Positions 7,277 through 16,740 of a stretch of 45,467 bases of DNA are shown here, in pieces. The stretch is from assembly GCA_945787335.1 (NCBI GenBank), contig CALZHR010000207.1, forward strand, positions 1 through 45,467, read 5' to 3'. Numbering within the stretch: position 1 is the first letter of the stretch; every line of letters starts with the position of its first letter. The stretch is from an uncultured Desulfuromonadales bacterium (GTDB lineage: Bacteria; Desulfobacterota; Desulfuromonadia; Desulfuromonadales; Geopsychrobacteraceae). The notes under the pieces are model-generated. The model searched no databases and was not told the DNA's origin. It saw nothing but the letters and a program-made list of their open reading frames with translations. Made by a program: the position numbers and the translations under genes.

Positions 7277-7432
7277 CTACCCGATATAAACGCTATGATT
7301 GCGGGCGCGATTGGCGATGATGGTCGGATCAACAACCTCACCACAGGCGCAACACTTCCATGCGTCAAAAGCACGAACGAAATCATAATATTTCTCCGAA
7401 TACATTCTTCCTTTACACTTTGGACATTTCAT
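7277..7432 (-). CDS. 51-residue zinc-ribbon microprotein
   Basis: The protein begins MKCPKCKGRMYSEKYYDF and carries two cysteine pairs, C3-P-K-C6 and C27-C28-A-C30 in the middle, which would form a small treble-clef or ribbon zinc site. The tail is basic and polar (ANRARNHSVYIG). GGAGG sits seven bases before the ATG and a strong terminator follows the stop, so the gene is well bounded on both sides and monocistronic. The function is not known to me; small proteins of this type could bind nucleic acid or a protein partner. It is oriented with the gntR operon but separated from it by the terminator. Confidence 0.82.
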   Translation of the reverse strand: MKCPKCKGRMYSEKYYDFVRAFDAWKCCACGEVVDPTIIANRARNHSVYIG

Positions 7433-7442
7433 TTAGCCACCT

Positions 7443-7954
7443 CCATGGCGTGTGTGTTTGCATGCCAGCCTAGTCAATTTAACAACTGAGTCCGCTCAAC
7501 AGCAGAACTACATATTCTTCATGAGATGTGCCAAGTGCCCTAGATTCTTTCATTATTTTTCTCGTAATAATTTTTTAGCTATTTTTCAGACACTTAGAAA
7601 GACCCACAGAACAATACGATGTCCGCTCCAGGCTAAGGCGTCACAACGACCCGAACTTAATTATATTCCACACAGAAAAAACGTCACAATAATGACGTCA
7701 AACAGCGACATCAGGCCATGCACAAAAAAATAAAATGTCAACACTGGCAATTAAGAATCTAGAACCACGCCTTTAAATATCTCTCCCAGTCGCTTTACAT
7801 AAATGCAGAAAATGGAATTATAAATGTCATTACAGTGACTTAAAAGTACTATCCGGGAAAAAAGGTTGGTTCAAGCGTGAGTGGACATACCCGTTCCGTC
7901 ACATTTTTGACGGAACGGCGAGTGGTTCGTCATTATTTTGATGCTCGAAAGGCG
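7443..7954. other. Gene-less AT-rich spacer of about 510 bp
   Basis: Open frames here are short, poor in codon structure and without ribosome binding sites, so I call none. It should hold the promoter of the zinc-ribbon gene near its left end. It also holds an isolated perfect hairpin at 7891-7918 near its right end. Confidence 0.55.
7891..7918. repeat. Perfect 11-bp inverted repeat of unknown role
   Basis: CCGTTCCGTCA (7891-7901) and TGACGGAACGG (7908-7918) are exact reverse complements around CATTTT. No T run follows on either strand, so it is not an ordinary terminator. It lies about 45 bp from the cimA terminator. Confidence 0.75.
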
Positions 7955-7990
7955 TAAAAAAGCCGGCGCCAGAAATTTCGGCGCCGGCTT
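7955..7990 (-). terminator. Intrinsic terminator of the lysC-cimA operon
   Basis: GCCGGCGCC (7962-7970) and GGCGCCGGC (7980-7988) form a perfect stem with a 9-nt loop. On the minus strand it is followed by six Ts (complement of 7956-7961). Confidence 0.92.
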
Positions 7991-8013
7991 TATATTCTGC
8001 GATCCGGTTCAGA

Positions 8014-9582
8014 TCAGAGGTTATCTTTATACAGCTTATAGGTCAGTGCGTCCGCCAGGGCATGATATGAGGCGTCGATAATATTGCTGCTGACGCCAAC
8101 GGTTCCCCAGCGGCCGTCCTGGTCTCCAGACTCGACCAGAACCCGAGTAACCGATTCGGTCCCCTCACTGGAAGGGAGCACCCGCACTTTATAGTCGAGC
8201 AGCTTGACGTCCCCAAGCTGCGGATAAAAGCTGATCAGTGCCTTGCGCAGAGCTTTATCCAAGGCATTTACCGGGCCATTGCCGTCAGCTGCGGTGTGCT
8301 CGACCTTGCCACCAACCTTGACCTTGACCGTCGCCTCGGAAACTGGCGCTTTATCGCTGTCGCGTAGTGTATCGATAACCCGAAACGCCGAAACGGTGAA
8401 AAAGTGCTTGAGCTTGCCCATCGCCTTGAGCATCAGCAGTTCGAAAGAGGCCTCAGCCCCCTCGAACTGGAACCCCTTGTTTTCCAGCTCCTTGATCTCT
8501 TCGAGAATCTCCAGAGTGACCGGATCCTTGCTGTCCAGTTCGATTCCGCACTCTTCGGCCTTGGCCAGAATATTGGAGCGCCCCGACAGGTCTGAGACCA
8601 GGACACGGGTACGATTACCGACCAGCTCGGGCCGGATGTGCTCATAAGTTTCCGGATGGCGCTGAATCGCCGAAACATGTACGCCACCTTTGTGCGCGAA
8701 GGCCGAGTTGCCGACAAACGCCTGATGCTTGTTCGGCACCAGATTCGCCAGTTCATAGACGTACCTGGAGGCCTTGCGCAGGGTTTTCAGGCTCTCGTCA
8801 CTGACGCACTCCTTGCCCAGTTTGAGCTTGAGAGAGGGAATGATCGAGCAAAGGTTGGCGTTGCCGCAGCGCTCGCCGAAACCGTTCATGGTCCCCTGCA
8901 CATGCACCGCGCCGCAGTCAACCGCCATCAGCGAGTTGGCGACCGCGCATTCGCTGTCGTTGTGGGCATGGATGCCGAGCGGGGTATCAACGGCCTGCTT
9001 AACCACCTCCATGATCGCCGGTATTTCGTGCGGCAGGGTCCCGCCGTTGGTATCGCAGAGCACGATGCAGTCGACGCTGGCCGCCGCGGCCGCCTGCAGG
9101 GTCTTGATCGCATACTCCGGGTTGGCCTTATATCCGTCAAAGAAGTGCTCGGCGTCGTAGACCACCTCGCCGATCCGCTCCTTCAAATAAATCAGCGAAT
9201 CGTTGATCAGCTCCAGGTTTTCTTCCAGAGAGATCCGCAGCGCCTCATGGACATGAAAATCCCAGGTCTTGCCGAAGATGGTCACGGTATCCGGAGCAGC
9301 CTCGATCAGCATCTGGATGTTGTTATCTTCAGCCGGGGTTACCTTGGCGCGCCGGGTCGAGCCGAAAGCTGCGATCTTGCTGTGGGAGAGGGTCTCCTTC
9401 TGGATCTCCTGAAAGAAGGTGATGTCCTTCGGGTTGGAGCCGGGCCAGCCGCCTTCGATATAATCGATGCCCAGTTCATCCAGGCACTTGGCAATCCGGA
9501 TCTTGTCCTGAACCTGAAAAGAGATATCCTCGGCCTGGGTTCCGTCCCGCAGGGTGGTATCGTACAGCTGAATCCGACTCAT
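8014..9582 (-). CDS. cimA: (R)-citramalate synthase
   Basis: CimA condenses pyruvate and acetyl-CoA to citramalate, the threonine-independent entry to isoleucine synthesis. The 522-residue protein has the LeuA/HMGL catalytic TIM barrel: [16 protein letters not shown] at the N-terminus (metal Asp and catalytic Arg), [13 protein letters not shown], and [16 protein letters not shown] with metal-binding His residues. It has a C-terminal allosteric LeuA dimer domain (about 400-520). The N-terminus and the sequence [16 protein letters not shown] match the citramalate synthase branch rather than isopropylmalate synthase. The start at 9582 has AAAGGA about nine bases upstream; an in-frame TTG at 9600 is less likely. 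It lies 35 bp after lysC, so both are probably cotranscribed. Confidence 0.9.
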   Translation of the reverse strand: MSRIQLYDTTLRDGTQAEDISFQVQDKIRIAKCLDELGIDYIEGGWPGSNPKDITFFQEIQKETLSHSKIAAFGSTRRAKVTPAEDNNIQMLIEAAPDTVTIFGKTWDFHVHEALRISLEENLELINDSLIYLKERIGEVVYDAEHFFDGYKANPEYAIKTLQAAAAASVDCIVLCDTNGGTLPHEIPAIMEVVKQAVDTPLGIHAHNDSECAVANSLMAVDCGAVHVQGTMNGFGERCGNANLCSIIPSLKLKLGKECVSDESLKTLRKASRYVYELANLVPNKHQAFVGNSAFAHKGGVHVSAIQRHPETYEHIRPELVGNRTRVLVSDLSGRSNILAKAEECGIELDSKDPVTLEILEEIKELENKGFQFEGAEASFELLMLKAMGKLKHFFTVSAFRVIDTLRDSDKAPVSEATVKVKVGGKVEHTAADGNGPVNALDKALRKALISFYPQLGDVKLLDYKVRVLPSSEGTESVTRVLVESGDQDGRWGTVGVSSNIIDASYHALADALTYKLYKDNL

Positions 9583-9617
9583 CACATCACATCCTTTCAA
9601 TCCGTTACATCGCCCGC

Positions 9618-10850
9618 TCAGGCTTTGTTCGACTCCGTCGAATTCAAGCCGAACGCCTCATGCAGCACCCGCACCGCCAGTTCGGTGTACTTGGCGTCGA
9701 TGATACAGGAAACCTTGATTTCGCTGGTCGAGATCATTTCAATGTTGATCCCTTCGCGCGACAGGGTCTGGAACATGGTGCTGGCAATCCCCGAGTGAGA
9801 ACGCATGCCGACCCCGATGATCGAAATCTTCGCAATGTTCTCATTATACCGGACACCGCTGGCGGCGATCTTCTTGGCCACCTCCTCGACGATCTGCACG
9901 GCCTTTTTGCAGTCCGCCTTGGGCACGGTGAAGGTCATGTCGGTCTTACCTTCGTGCGAAACGTTCTGGATGATCATGTCGACGGTGATATTCGCATCGC
10001 TGAGCGGCGAGAAGATCTGGGCTGCCACGCCTGGTTGATCCGGCACCCCGAAAATACTGATTTTTGCTTCGTCCTTGTTGTACGCCACGCCTGAAACCAG
10101 GACAGTCTCCATTTCCTCATCCTCCTTCATCACCAGCGTTCCCGGCTTGTCGTTGAAGCTGGAACGCACATGAATGATTACGTTGTATTTTTTCGCAAAT
10201 TCGACACTGCGGATCTGCAGCACCTTGGCCCCCAGCGAAGCCATTTCGAGCATCTCCTCGTAGGAGATCTTCTCCAGCTTGCTCGCTTCGGGGACCATGC
10301 GCGGATCGGTGGTGTAGACGCCATCGACGTCTGTGTAAATTTCACAGACATCGGCTTTGAGCGCAGCGGCGACCGCGACCGCCGAAGTGTCGGAGCCACC
10401 GCGCCCCAGGGTGGTGACATTCCCCTGGTCATCAATCCCCTGGAAACCGGCGACGATAATGATCGTGCCCGACTTGAGATCTTCGCGGACCCGCTTGTCA
10501 TCGATACTCCTGATCCGCGCCTTGGCGTGGGCGTTGTCGGTGACCACCGGGATCTGCGAGCCGAGATAACTCTTGGCGTTGTAGCCCATCGACTGCAGGC
10601 ACATCGACAGCAGGGCGATGGTCACCTGCTCACCGGTCGACACCAGTACGTCGTATTCCCGCTCGCTGGGGAATTCGCAGACCTCCTCCGCCAGAGCCAC
10701 CAGACGATTGGTCTCACCGGCCATGGCAGAGACAATCACCACCACCTCATTGCCGTCATCAAAGGTTTTGGCCACCCGACGGGCAACGTTGCGAATCCGC
10801 TCTACCGAGCCGACGGATGTGCCGCCATATTTTTGTACGACCAGGGCCAT
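9618..10850 (-). CDS. lysC: Aspartate kinase
   Basis: Aspartokinase phosphorylates aspartate at the head of the lysine, threonine and methionine pathways. The 410-residue protein opens [15 protein letters not shown] (the KYGGTS nucleotide motif), has [18 protein letters not shown] in the kinase domain (about 1-245) and [11 protein letters not shown]. Two C-terminal ACT domains (about 260-330 and 340-405) are present, as in feedback-inhibited monofunctional enzymes. The start at 10850 follows AGAGGA. An upstream in-frame extension to 10922 runs through a leader hairpin and is rejected. Its own promoter and leader lie just upstream, and cimA follows in the same operon. Confidence 0.95.
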   Translation of the reverse strand: MALVVQKYGGTSVGSVERIRNVARRVAKTFDDGNEVVVIVSAMAGETNRLVALAEEVCEFPSEREYDVLVSTGEQVTIALLSMCLQSMGYNAKSYLGSQIPVVTDNAHAKARIRSIDDKRVREDLKSGTIIIVAGFQGIDDQGNVTTLGRGGSDTSAVAVAAALKADVCEIYTDVDGVYTTDPRMVPEASKLEKISYEEMLEMASLGAKVLQIRSVEFAKKYNVIIHVRSSFNDKPGTLVMKEDEEMETVLVSGVAYNKDEAKISIFGVPDQPGVAAQIFSPLSDANITVDMIIQNVSHEGKTDMTFTVPKADCKKAVQIVEEVAKKIAASGVRYNENIAKISIIGVGMRSHSGIASTMFQTLSREGINIEMISTSEIKVSCIIDAKYTELAVRVLHEAFGLNSTESNKA

Positions 10851-10873
10851 ATCAGTCCTCTTCCTCCTTATTG

Positions 10874-10895
10874 AAAAACCGGCGCCAGGCCGGTT
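10874..10895 (-). promoter_or_regulatory. Terminator-like hairpin in the lysC leader (possible attenuator)
   Basis: On the transcript, AACCGGC (10895-10889) pairs with GCCGGTT (10883-10877), loop five bases, followed by Us (complement of 10878-10874). It lies between the promoter and the lysC ribosome binding site. A GCCGGC upstream in the same leader (about 10915-10920) could pair with part of this stem and act as an alternative structure (inference). Confidence 0.5.
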
Positions 10896-10940
10896 GTCCC
10901 GATGTCGCTGAACAGCCGGCAAAAATCCCGGAAAGTCCCT

Positions 10941-10969
10941 TTAATAGCAGGAATTCCACAGCCGGTCAA
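10941..10969 (-). promoter_or_regulatory. Promoter of lysC-cimA
   Basis: On the minus strand, TTGACC (10969-10964), 17-bp spacer, TATTAA (10946-10941). The predicted start is near 10934, giving a leader of about 85 nt. Confidence 0.65.
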
Positions 10970-10982
10970 AAGCTTTTTCCGC

Positions 10983-11483
10983 CTATTCGAGCGGCTTTAA
11001 AGATTGTTTCTGCAGGCCGTCGCGCAGGGCTTTGAGAAGCTTTGCGGCGGCCTCGCCGCACGCGGCGAAATTCACGCGGCGCAGATCGTTTCCGAGTCGT
11101 TCGAGAACAACCCAGACCCCATCGATCTGATCAGTCTCAAGCCGCTCCGGCCACTCCACCAGAGCGACCCCGGCGCCATGCGCGTAGTCATCGAAACCGA
11201 TCTCGATAAGTTCATCCGGGTCGGCGAGGCGGTAGAGATCGAAATGGTAGAGATCGAGCCGGGCCGGGTAGTGATTCATCAGGGTGAAGGTCGGGCTGGT
11301 GATCGGCACCTGCGGGTCGACCCCCAGGCCACGAGCGATCCCCCGGGCCAGCACCGACTTCCCCGCCCCCAGATCGCCCTGCAATAGAATCAGGGCCGGC
11401 TGCTCAAGCAACCGGCCCAGTCGAAATCCCAGCTCCTGCGTTTCTGCCTCGCTGGATGTTTGGACCACGAGCTGTTCCAGCAT
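10983..11483 (-). CDS. tsaE: tRNA threonylcarbamoyladenosine biosynthesis ATPase TsaE
   Basis: TsaE is the small P-loop ATPase that works with TsaB and TsaD to place t6A at position 37 of ANN-decoding tRNAs. The 166-residue protein has the Walker A motif GDLGAGKS (36-43), followed by TSPTFTLMNHY and LYHFDLYRL, all typical of the YjeE family. Its ATG overlaps the stop of the CBS-domain gene by one base (TGATG), showing translational coupling. The lysC promoter begins immediately after its 3' end, so it is the last gene of the long housekeeping cluster. Confidence 0.95.
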   Translation of the reverse strand: MLEQLVVQTSSEAETQELGFRLGRLLEQPALILLQGDLGAGKSVLARGIARGLGVDPQVPITSPTFTLMNHYPARLDLYHFDLYRLADPDELIEIGFDDYAHGAGVALVEWPERLETDQIDGVWVVLERLGNDLRRVNFAACGEAAAKLLKALRDGLQKQSLKPLE

Positions 11484-11932
11484 CAGTCCTCCATCGCCCG
11501 GATCAGGTCGAGGCGCGCCACCACGCCAAGCATCTTGCCGTTCTCGACAACCGGGATCAGGTGAGCCTTGTGCTTACTCATCAGTCCGGCAATCTCGCGC
11601 ACCGTGGCCTCCGGCGCACAGGTCACCAGCCGCTTTTCATACAACTCGCCGACCGTGGTCGCGGTGACCCGGTCGACCTCCCCCTGGAAGCGCTTTTCGC
11701 TGTCGAGATAGAAGACACCGTCGAAAAAGGCCATGACGGTCGGAATATGCAACGGCTTCTGCTGCTCAACCAGGTCGGTCTCACTGATCACCCCGACCAG
11801 CTCGCCCGCGGCGTCGAGCACCGGCATATTGCTGTACCTGGTCTCGACGAACTTGGAGGCCAGCTCTTTCAGGCTGGTCTCGGTCGTTACCGTGGTCACC
11901 TCGGTGGTCATGATATCTCTGGCTGTCAGCAT
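11483..11932 (-). CDS. Two-CBS-domain protein
   Basis: A 149-residue protein made almost entirely of two CBS motifs: residues 1-60 (MLTARDIMTTEVTTV, then NMPVLDAAGELVGVISETDL) and about 88-149 (VTCAPEATVREIAGLM, then HLIPVVENGKMLGVVARLDLIRAM). Such Bateman modules bind adenosine nucleotides and act as sensors. It is embedded between nnr (7-bp overlap) and tsaE (1-bp overlap), in the same cluster as the diadenylate cyclase gene. An adenine-nucleotide or c-di-AMP ligand is possible but is inference only. Confidence 0.88.
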   Translation of the reverse strand: MLTARDIMTTEVTTVTTETSLKELASKFVETRYSNMPVLDAAGELVGVISETDLVEQQKPLHIPTVMAFFDGVFYLDSEKRFQGEVDRVTATTVGELYEKRLVTCAPEATVREIAGLMSKHKAHLIPVVENGKMLGVVARLDLIRAMED

Positions 11933-13488
11933 GGGCTCTCTCCTTCGGTCAGTTCCCGGCGGGCCACCGGGAGTTGTGGGAGCAGGTCCGAAGCGGCCAT
12001 TCCAGCCGTTCCCTGCTGTATGGCGACCAGCTCGGCGGCCCGGCCGTGCAGCCAGGCGGCCAGTGCGGCGGCCTCAAAACCGTCCAGCCCCTGGGCCAGC
12101 AGACCGCCGATCAGGCCGGTCAGTACATCGCCGCTGCCACCGCTGGCCAGCCCGTCGTTACCGCTGCTGTTGATCCGCACCGCACCCTCGGGTGCGGCAA
12201 CAATCGTCCGTGCGCCTTTCAACAGCAGGACGACGTTATGCTTGAGGGCAAAATCACGCGCGACCTCGAACCGGTTCGCCTCGATCTCCGCCACCGAATG
12301 TCCGCACAACCGGGACATTTCCCCGGGGTGCGGGGTCAGCACCGGTAGCGGCCCGGTACGTTTCTGCAGCACGTCGAGCTGACCGGCAAGCAGATTCAGG
12401 CCATCGGCATCGACAATCAGCGGCCGCTCGACATCCCGCACCAGCCAGGCGAGCAGCTCGGCCAGCTCGTCTGACTGCCCGAGTCCCGGCCCGACCGCCA
12501 GCGCCTGACGCTCTCCAAGCAGCTGTTCGATCGCCGGCCTGGCCTGCAGCGAGAGCTGCCCCTGCTGATCAGCCAGCGGCGCGGTCATCGCTTCGGTCAG
12601 TTTGGCTTCCAGGATATCATGGACGGCGGCCGGCACCCCTGCGGTCACCAGGCCGCAACCGCTGCGCACGGCAGCCGCGGCTGCCAACGCCGCCGCGCCG
12701 GTCTTTCCGGTCGAACCGGCCAGCAGCAACAGATGGCCGAAACGCCCCTTATGCCCTGCAACCGGCCGCGCCGGAAGCCACTGCGCAGCATCCCGAGCCT
12801 CGACCAGCACGACCTGACTGGCCAGAGCCGCGCGGTGTGATTTGGGGAGACCGATATCGACCACCTGCAGCTCACCGACATACGCCGCGCCGGGAAAACT
12901 GCCGTGACCGATCTTCGCCTGATCGAAGCTGACCGTCAGGTCGGCCCGCACGGCATTGCCGCAGATCCGCCCGCTGGAGCCATCAACCCCGGAAGGAATA
13001 TCGACGGCACAGACGGCCGCAGCGGCGCTGTTGATCAGCTCAATCGCCTCGGCAAACAGGCCGCGCACGTCAGACGTGAGCCCGGTACCGAGCAGGGCGT
13101 CAACGATCAGGCGTGGTTCAAAAGCAGAAAACTGGCTGCGCAAGGTCCGGGCAGCAGCCACATAACTGAGCGGCAGCTTCATCTTCAGCAGAATGTCGCG
13201 CATCACCGCGGCATCGCCGCCGATGTCGTCGGCCTGGCCGAGCACCAGGGTCTGCACCTGCCAACCGCGGTCGGCCAGCAGCCTGGCCATCACATAGCCG
13301 TCGCCGCCGTTGTTCCCCTTCCCCGCCAGCACCAGCACCGGCCCGGGAAATAATCCGGCAAACGCGTTGCAGCAGACCTCGGTCGCGGCCCGGCCGGCGT
13401 TCTCCATCAGCACCACGCCGGGGATGCCGAGCTCCGTAATCGCCCGCCGGTCGATGGCCTGCATCTCTTCGGCTGTGATCAGTCGCAT
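11926..13488 (-). CDS. nnr: Bifunctional NAD(P)H-hydrate epimerase / ADP-dependent dehydratase
   Basis: Repairs hydrated NAD(P)H. The 520-residue protein has an N-terminal YjeF_N epimerase domain (about 1-215; AGKGNNGGDGYVMARLL and DALLGTGL). The C-terminal ribokinase-like dehydratase domain (about 225-515) shows GHKGRFGHLLLLAGS, LTPHPGEMSRL and ASGGSGDVLTGLIGG. The ATG overlaps the acpS stop (TGATG) and has GGAGGCC before it; a longer reading to 13614 lies wholly inside acpS and is rejected. Its stop overlaps the CBS gene by seven bases. Confidence 0.93.
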   Translation of the reverse strand: MRLITAEEMQAIDRRAITELGIPGVVLMENAGRAATEVCCNAFAGLFPGPVLVLAGKGNNGGDGYVMARLLADRGWQVQTLVLGQADDIGGDAAVMRDILLKMKLPLSYVAAARTLRSQFSAFEPRLIVDALLGTGLTSDVRGLFAEAIELINSAAAAVCAVDIPSGVDGSSGRICGNAVRADLTVSFDQAKIGHGSFPGAAYVGELQVVDIGLPKSHRAALASQVVLVEARDAAQWLPARPVAGHKGRFGHLLLLAGSTGKTGAAALAAAAAVRSGCGLVTAGVPAAVHDILEAKLTEAMTAPLADQQGQLSLQARPAIEQLLGERQALAVGPGLGQSDELAELLAWLVRDVERPLIVDADGLNLLAGQLDVLQKRTGPLPVLTPHPGEMSRLCGHSVAEIEANRFEVARDFALKHNVVLLLKGARTIVAAPEGAVRINSSGNDGLASGGSGDVLTGLIGGLLAQGLDGFEAAALAAWLHGRAAELVAIQQGTAGMAASDLLPQLPVARRELTEGESPC

Positions 13489-13865
13489 CAGGCCTCCAGA
13501 ATCACCGTCGCGACAGCGTAGTCGCCATCGTGAGAATAGCTCAAGTGCACGGCAGTGGCGCCGCGTTCGCACAGCATTTCGGCAGCCCGACCGGACAGCT
13601 GCAACGACGGGCAACCGAGCGGATCGCGGACGACTTCGACCTGCTGCCAGCTCAAGCCGTCACGCAAACCGGTTCCCAGCGCCTTGACGAACGCCTCTTT
13701 GGCCGCGAAACGGGCTGCCAGGTGCGGTGCCGGATCCATTTTCTCCAGCGCGTAGAGCCGCTCATCAGCGGTATAGATCCGCTCCAGCACCCGGTTTCCC
13801 GGAGCGAGAAACTTGCGGAATCGCTCAATGCGGGCCAGGTCGGTTCCGATGCCGACGATTGCCAC
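13488..13865 (-). CDS. acpS: Holo-[acyl-carrier-protein] synthase
   Basis: Transfers 4'-phosphopantetheine from CoA to a serine of acyl carrier protein. The 125-residue length is typical. Family motifs are IVGIGTDLARIERF (magnesium Asp) near the start, LAARFAAKEAFVKALGTG in the middle (catalytic Glu), and HLSYSHDGDYAVATVIL at the end. It lies 11 bp after pdxJ and overlaps nnr by one base. The pdxJ-acpS pairing is common in proteobacteria. Confidence 0.95.
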   Translation of the reverse strand: MAIVGIGTDLARIERFRKFLAPGNRVLERIYTADERLYALEKMDPAPHLAARFAAKEAFVKALGTGLRDGLSWQQVEVVRDPLGCPSLQLSGRAAEMLCERGATAVHLSYSHDGDYAVATVILEA

Positions 13866-13876
13866 GGCGACCTCCG

Positions 13877-14587
13877 CTAAATCAGCGCCAGCATCTCGCG
13901 CACCGCACGCTCCATTCCAACCAGCGCGGCCCGGGCAACGATGCTGTGGCCGATGTTGAATTCCTCGATCCCCTTGAGCGCGGCCACCGGGCCGATGTTG
14001 CGGTAGTTCAGGCCGTGTCCGGCGTTGACTCCCAAGTTCAGCTTGCGCGCCGCGCTGATTGCCAGCTCGATGCGCTGCAGCTGCTCGCGCTGGTCGCCCG
14101 GGTTGCGCATCTCGCAGTAAGTGCCGGTGTGGATTTCGATATAGTCGGCGCCAACCCGGTGGCTGGCCTTGATCTGCTCCAGGTCCGGCTCGACAAACAG
14201 GCTGACGACGATCCCCGCCTGCTTGAGCAGGGCGATCCTTTCCTTCAGTGTGGAACGGAGCAGGCAGACATCCAGCCCCCCTTCGGTGGTCAGCTCGTGC
14301 CGCCCCTCCGGCACCAGGGTGACGGCATCGGGCAACACCTTGAGGGCGAAAGCGATCATCTCTTCGGTCAGCGCCATCTCCAGGTTGAGCCGGGTCTTGA
14401 TGGTCTGCCGCAGCAGTTCGACGTCACGATCCTGAATATGCCGGCGATCCTCCCGCAGATGGACGGTAATTCCGTGCGCCCCGGCCAGCTCCGCCAGAAG
14501 CGCCGCCGCTACCGGGTCGGGCTCTTCGATGCCACGCGCCTGACGGATGGTGGCGATATGATCTACGTTGACTCCAAGCTTTGCCAA
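13877..14587 (-). CDS. pdxJ: Pyridoxine 5'-phosphate synthase
   Basis: Condenses 3-amino-2-oxopropyl phosphate with deoxyxylulose phosphate in de novo vitamin B6 synthesis. Motifs are [16 protein letters not shown] at the N-terminus, [14 protein letters not shown], and [12 protein letters not shown] near the C-terminus. The start is taken as TTG at 14587, because GGGAG lies seven bases upstream and the product then begins [10 protein letters not shown] at the family-typical 236 residues; a GTG at 14602 is the alternative. Part of the glmM-pdxJ-acpS-nnr run. Its product is the cofactor of several enzymes in this window (the aminotransferase and both TrpB). Confidence 0.93.
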   Translation of the reverse strand: MAKLGVNVDHIATIRQARGIEEPDPVAAALLAELAGAHGITVHLREDRRHIQDRDVELLRQTIKTRLNLEMALTEEMIAFALKVLPDAVTLVPEGRHELTTEGGLDVCLLRSTLKERIALLKQAGIVVSLFVEPDLEQIKASHRVGADYIEIHTGTYCEMRNPGDQREQLQRIELAISAARKLNLGVNAGHGLNYRNIGPVAALKGIEEFNIGHSIVARAALVGMERAVREMLALI

Positions 14588-14638
14588 ACCGACATCTCCC
14601 ACGAGCAGTTTTCGCTTGCGCGTACCAATTGAATTATA

Positions 14639-15997
14639 TCAGGCGCCGATGTGTTCACGGACCAGGGAGGCCAGATTGTCCGCCTGCAGTGAGATGTGAT
14701 CCTGCTTCTCCCCTTCGATCATCACCCGCAAAAGCGGCTCGGTGCCCGAATAGCGGATCAGCACCCGCCCCTTGTCTCCAAGTTCGGTCTCGACCTCATC
14801 GATCGCTTTTTTGATCGGCGCGATCTCGGCCAGGTCGACTTTTTTGCGCACCCGAACATTGACCAGCACCTGTGGCAGCGACGTCATCACCCTGGCCAAT
14901 TCGGATAACCGCTTACCGCTGCGCTGGATAATCGCCAGCACCTGCAACGCGGACAGAATGCCATCGCCGGTGCTGTTGTGATCCAGGAAGATCATGTGCC
15001 CCGACTGCTCACCGCCGAGGTTATACCCCGACTTGCGCATCTCCTCGACCACGTAGCGGTCGCCGACCGCAGTGCGCACCACCTTACCACCGGCTTTTTG
15101 CATAGCGATGTCCAGACCCATGTTGCTCATCACCGTCGCCACCACGGTCTTCTTCTTCAGCTTCCCCGCCTTGAGCAGTTCGGTGCCGCAGATCGCCATG
15201 ATGTGATCGCCGTCGACCTCTTCGCCGTTTTCGTCGACAAAGATCACCCGGTCGGCATCGCCGTCGAGGGCGATGCCGAGATCGGCGCGATATTCGCGAA
15301 CCTTCTCTGCCATCACCTCCGGGTGCAGGGAGCCACAGCCGTCATTGATATTCATCCCGTTCGGCTTGACCCCGAGCGGGATCACTTCGGCGCCAAGCTC
15401 GGCCAGTACCGCCGGGGCCACCTTGTAGCCGGCCCCATGCGCGCAGTCGAGGACAATGCGCAACCCCTGCAGATCGAGATCGCGCGGGAAGCTGTTTTTC
15501 AGAAAGACCACGTAGCGGCCGATGGCGTCATCGATCCGATAGGCCTTGCCGACGTCGTCGGCGATCGGTCGCAGCTCATCGAGCCGATTATTCAGGATGA
15601 GGTCCTCGATCCTCAGCTCCAGCTCGTCCGGCAGCTTGAAACCATCGCTGGAAAAAAACTTGATGCCGTTGTCCTGGTAAGGGTTGTGCGAGGCGCTGAT
15701 CACCACCCCGGCGTCGGCCCGCATCGACGAGGTGATAAAGGCGATCCCCGGGGTCGGCAGAGGCCCAACCAGCAGCACATCGACTCCCATCGAACAGATC
15801 CCGGCCACCAGAGCGTTTTCAATCATGTAACCGGACAGCCGGGTGTCCTTGCCGATGACCAGCCGATGTCGCCGGCTGCCACCATTTTTGAAGACATAGG
15901 CTGCCGCCCGCCCGAGGTGCATCGCCATTTCCGTGGTCATCGGCTCGATATTGGCAACTCCGCGCACCCCGTCGGTGCCGAAAAGTTTCTTTTCCAT
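14639..15997 (-). CDS. glmM: Phosphoglucosamine mutase
   Basis: Converts glucosamine-6-phosphate to glucosamine-1-phosphate for UDP-GlcNAc, feeding peptidoglycan and LPS. The 452-residue protein begins [15 protein letters not shown]. It carries the phosphoserine loop [16 protein letters not shown] (Ser103 as catalytic residue), the metal loop DGDADR and the phosphate-binding [14 protein letters not shown] near the C-terminus. Its ATG overlaps the cdaR stop by one base (TAATG). The cdaA-cdaR-glmM order is the classical c-di-AMP operon, in which GlmM is known to modulate CdaA in Firmicutes. Confidence 0.96.
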   Translation of the reverse strand: MEKKLFGTDGVRGVANIEPMTTEMAMHLGRAAAYVFKNGGSRRHRLVIGKDTRLSGYMIENALVAGICSMGVDVLLVGPLPTPGIAFITSSMRADAGVVISASHNPYQDNGIKFFSSDGFKLPDELELRIEDLILNNRLDELRPIADDVGKAYRIDDAIGRYVVFLKNSFPRDLDLQGLRIVLDCAHGAGYKVAPAVLAELGAEVIPLGVKPNGMNINDGCGSLHPEVMAEKVREYRADLGIALDGDADRVIFVDENGEEVDGDHIMAICGTELLKAGKLKKKTVVATVMSNMGLDIAMQKAGGKVVRTAVGDRYVVEEMRKSGYNLGGEQSGHMIFLDHNSTGDGILSALQVLAIIQRSGKRLSELARVMTSLPQVLVNVRVRKKVDLAEIAPIKKAIDEVETELGDKGRVLIRYSGTEPLLRVMIEGEKQDHISLQADNLASLVREHIGA

Positions 15998-16734
15998 TAC
16001 TGTTTAGCCCCTTCCTCAATCTTTCTGGTCTCTGTATTTTGTTCGGATTTATTCGCTTCGACTGCTTCTTCCGCTGTCGCAGGAGGCGGCTCGACCGCCT
16101 GGATCTCGACCTGGACCTCGGTGGTTTTTTCGTCCTTGAAGCTGGTATAGGTCCCCAGGTGCACCAAAGGTACGATCAGCGAGAAGCCCTCGTTGACCCC
16201 GGTCAGATCGACCGGCTCTGTGGTCACCGAGGTGACACTCTTCAACTCCGACTCGGCTCCTTCGATGACGACTTTGTCGGGTACTGCTCGGACACCGCCA
16301 ACGCTGTAACCGGTCAGCGGCTCGCCGGTGAGAGCGATTTTGACCGGCACCGGTTTTTCAGCAACCCGCTCCAGCTTCAGGTCGATAAAAGAGGGGGAGA
16401 GGCGGGTCACCCGCAACCCGCTCGGCAGGTTGAGGCGCTCTTCCAGCCGCTTGAAGGTGGTCAGCCCCGGCTGCAGATCTGCCAGATCGACGACAATACC
16501 GATATCGGTGGGGCTGATTTTCATCTGCAGAGTCCGCGGGCCGCTGACCCGCACGTCGACCAGGCTGGGCACCTCGTTGGCGACCATCAGCCCCCGCGGA
16601 ACGTTCTGTAGCTCGAGCGGCACCGTGTAGCCGACTTCCAGCCGCCGTTCGCCCATGATGAACATCCAGAGAATCAGGGCAAAAACCAGCGAAAGCAGCT
16701 TGAGGGTCCAGTTTTCTGTCAACAGCTTGAACAT
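15997..16734 (-). CDS. cdaR: YbbR-domain protein, regulator of diadenylate cyclase
   Basis: A 245-residue protein with one N-terminal membrane helix (about 12-29, [16 protein letters not shown]), followed by repeated YbbR-like beta-rich segments (about 38-115, 120-200) and a Glu/Ala-rich tail. YbbR/CdaR proteins sit outside the cytoplasmic membrane and modulate the membrane-bound cyclase CdaA. The gene begins six bases after cdaA and overlaps glmM by one base, which supports the assignment more strongly than the weakly conserved sequence does. Confidence 0.85.
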   Translation of the reverse strand: MFKLLTENWTLKLLSLVFALILWMFIMGERRLEVGYTVPLELQNVPRGLMVANEVPSLVDVRVSGPRTLQMKISPTDIGIVVDLADLQPGLTTFKRLEERLNLPSGLRVTRLSPSFIDLKLERVAEKPVPVKIALTGEPLTGYSVGGVRAVPDKVVIEGAESELKSVTSVTTEPVDLTGVNEGFSLIVPLVHLGTYTSFKDEKTTEVQVEIQAVEPPPATAEEAVEANKSEQNTETRKIEEGAKQ

Positions 16735-16740
16735 GCCTCG

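Noticed and set aside
7452-7733. 93-codon open frame on the plus strand in the gene-less spacer
   Set aside because: No ribosome binding site, AT-rich random-looking composition and no recognisable motif.
8638-9798. 386-codon open frame on the plus strand
   Set aside because: Antisense to cimA and the end of lysC; no start signal or motif.
10850-10922. N-terminal extension of aspartate kinase
   Set aside because: It would translate the leader hairpin and the SD; the conserved protein starts at [10 protein letters not shown] with its own SD.
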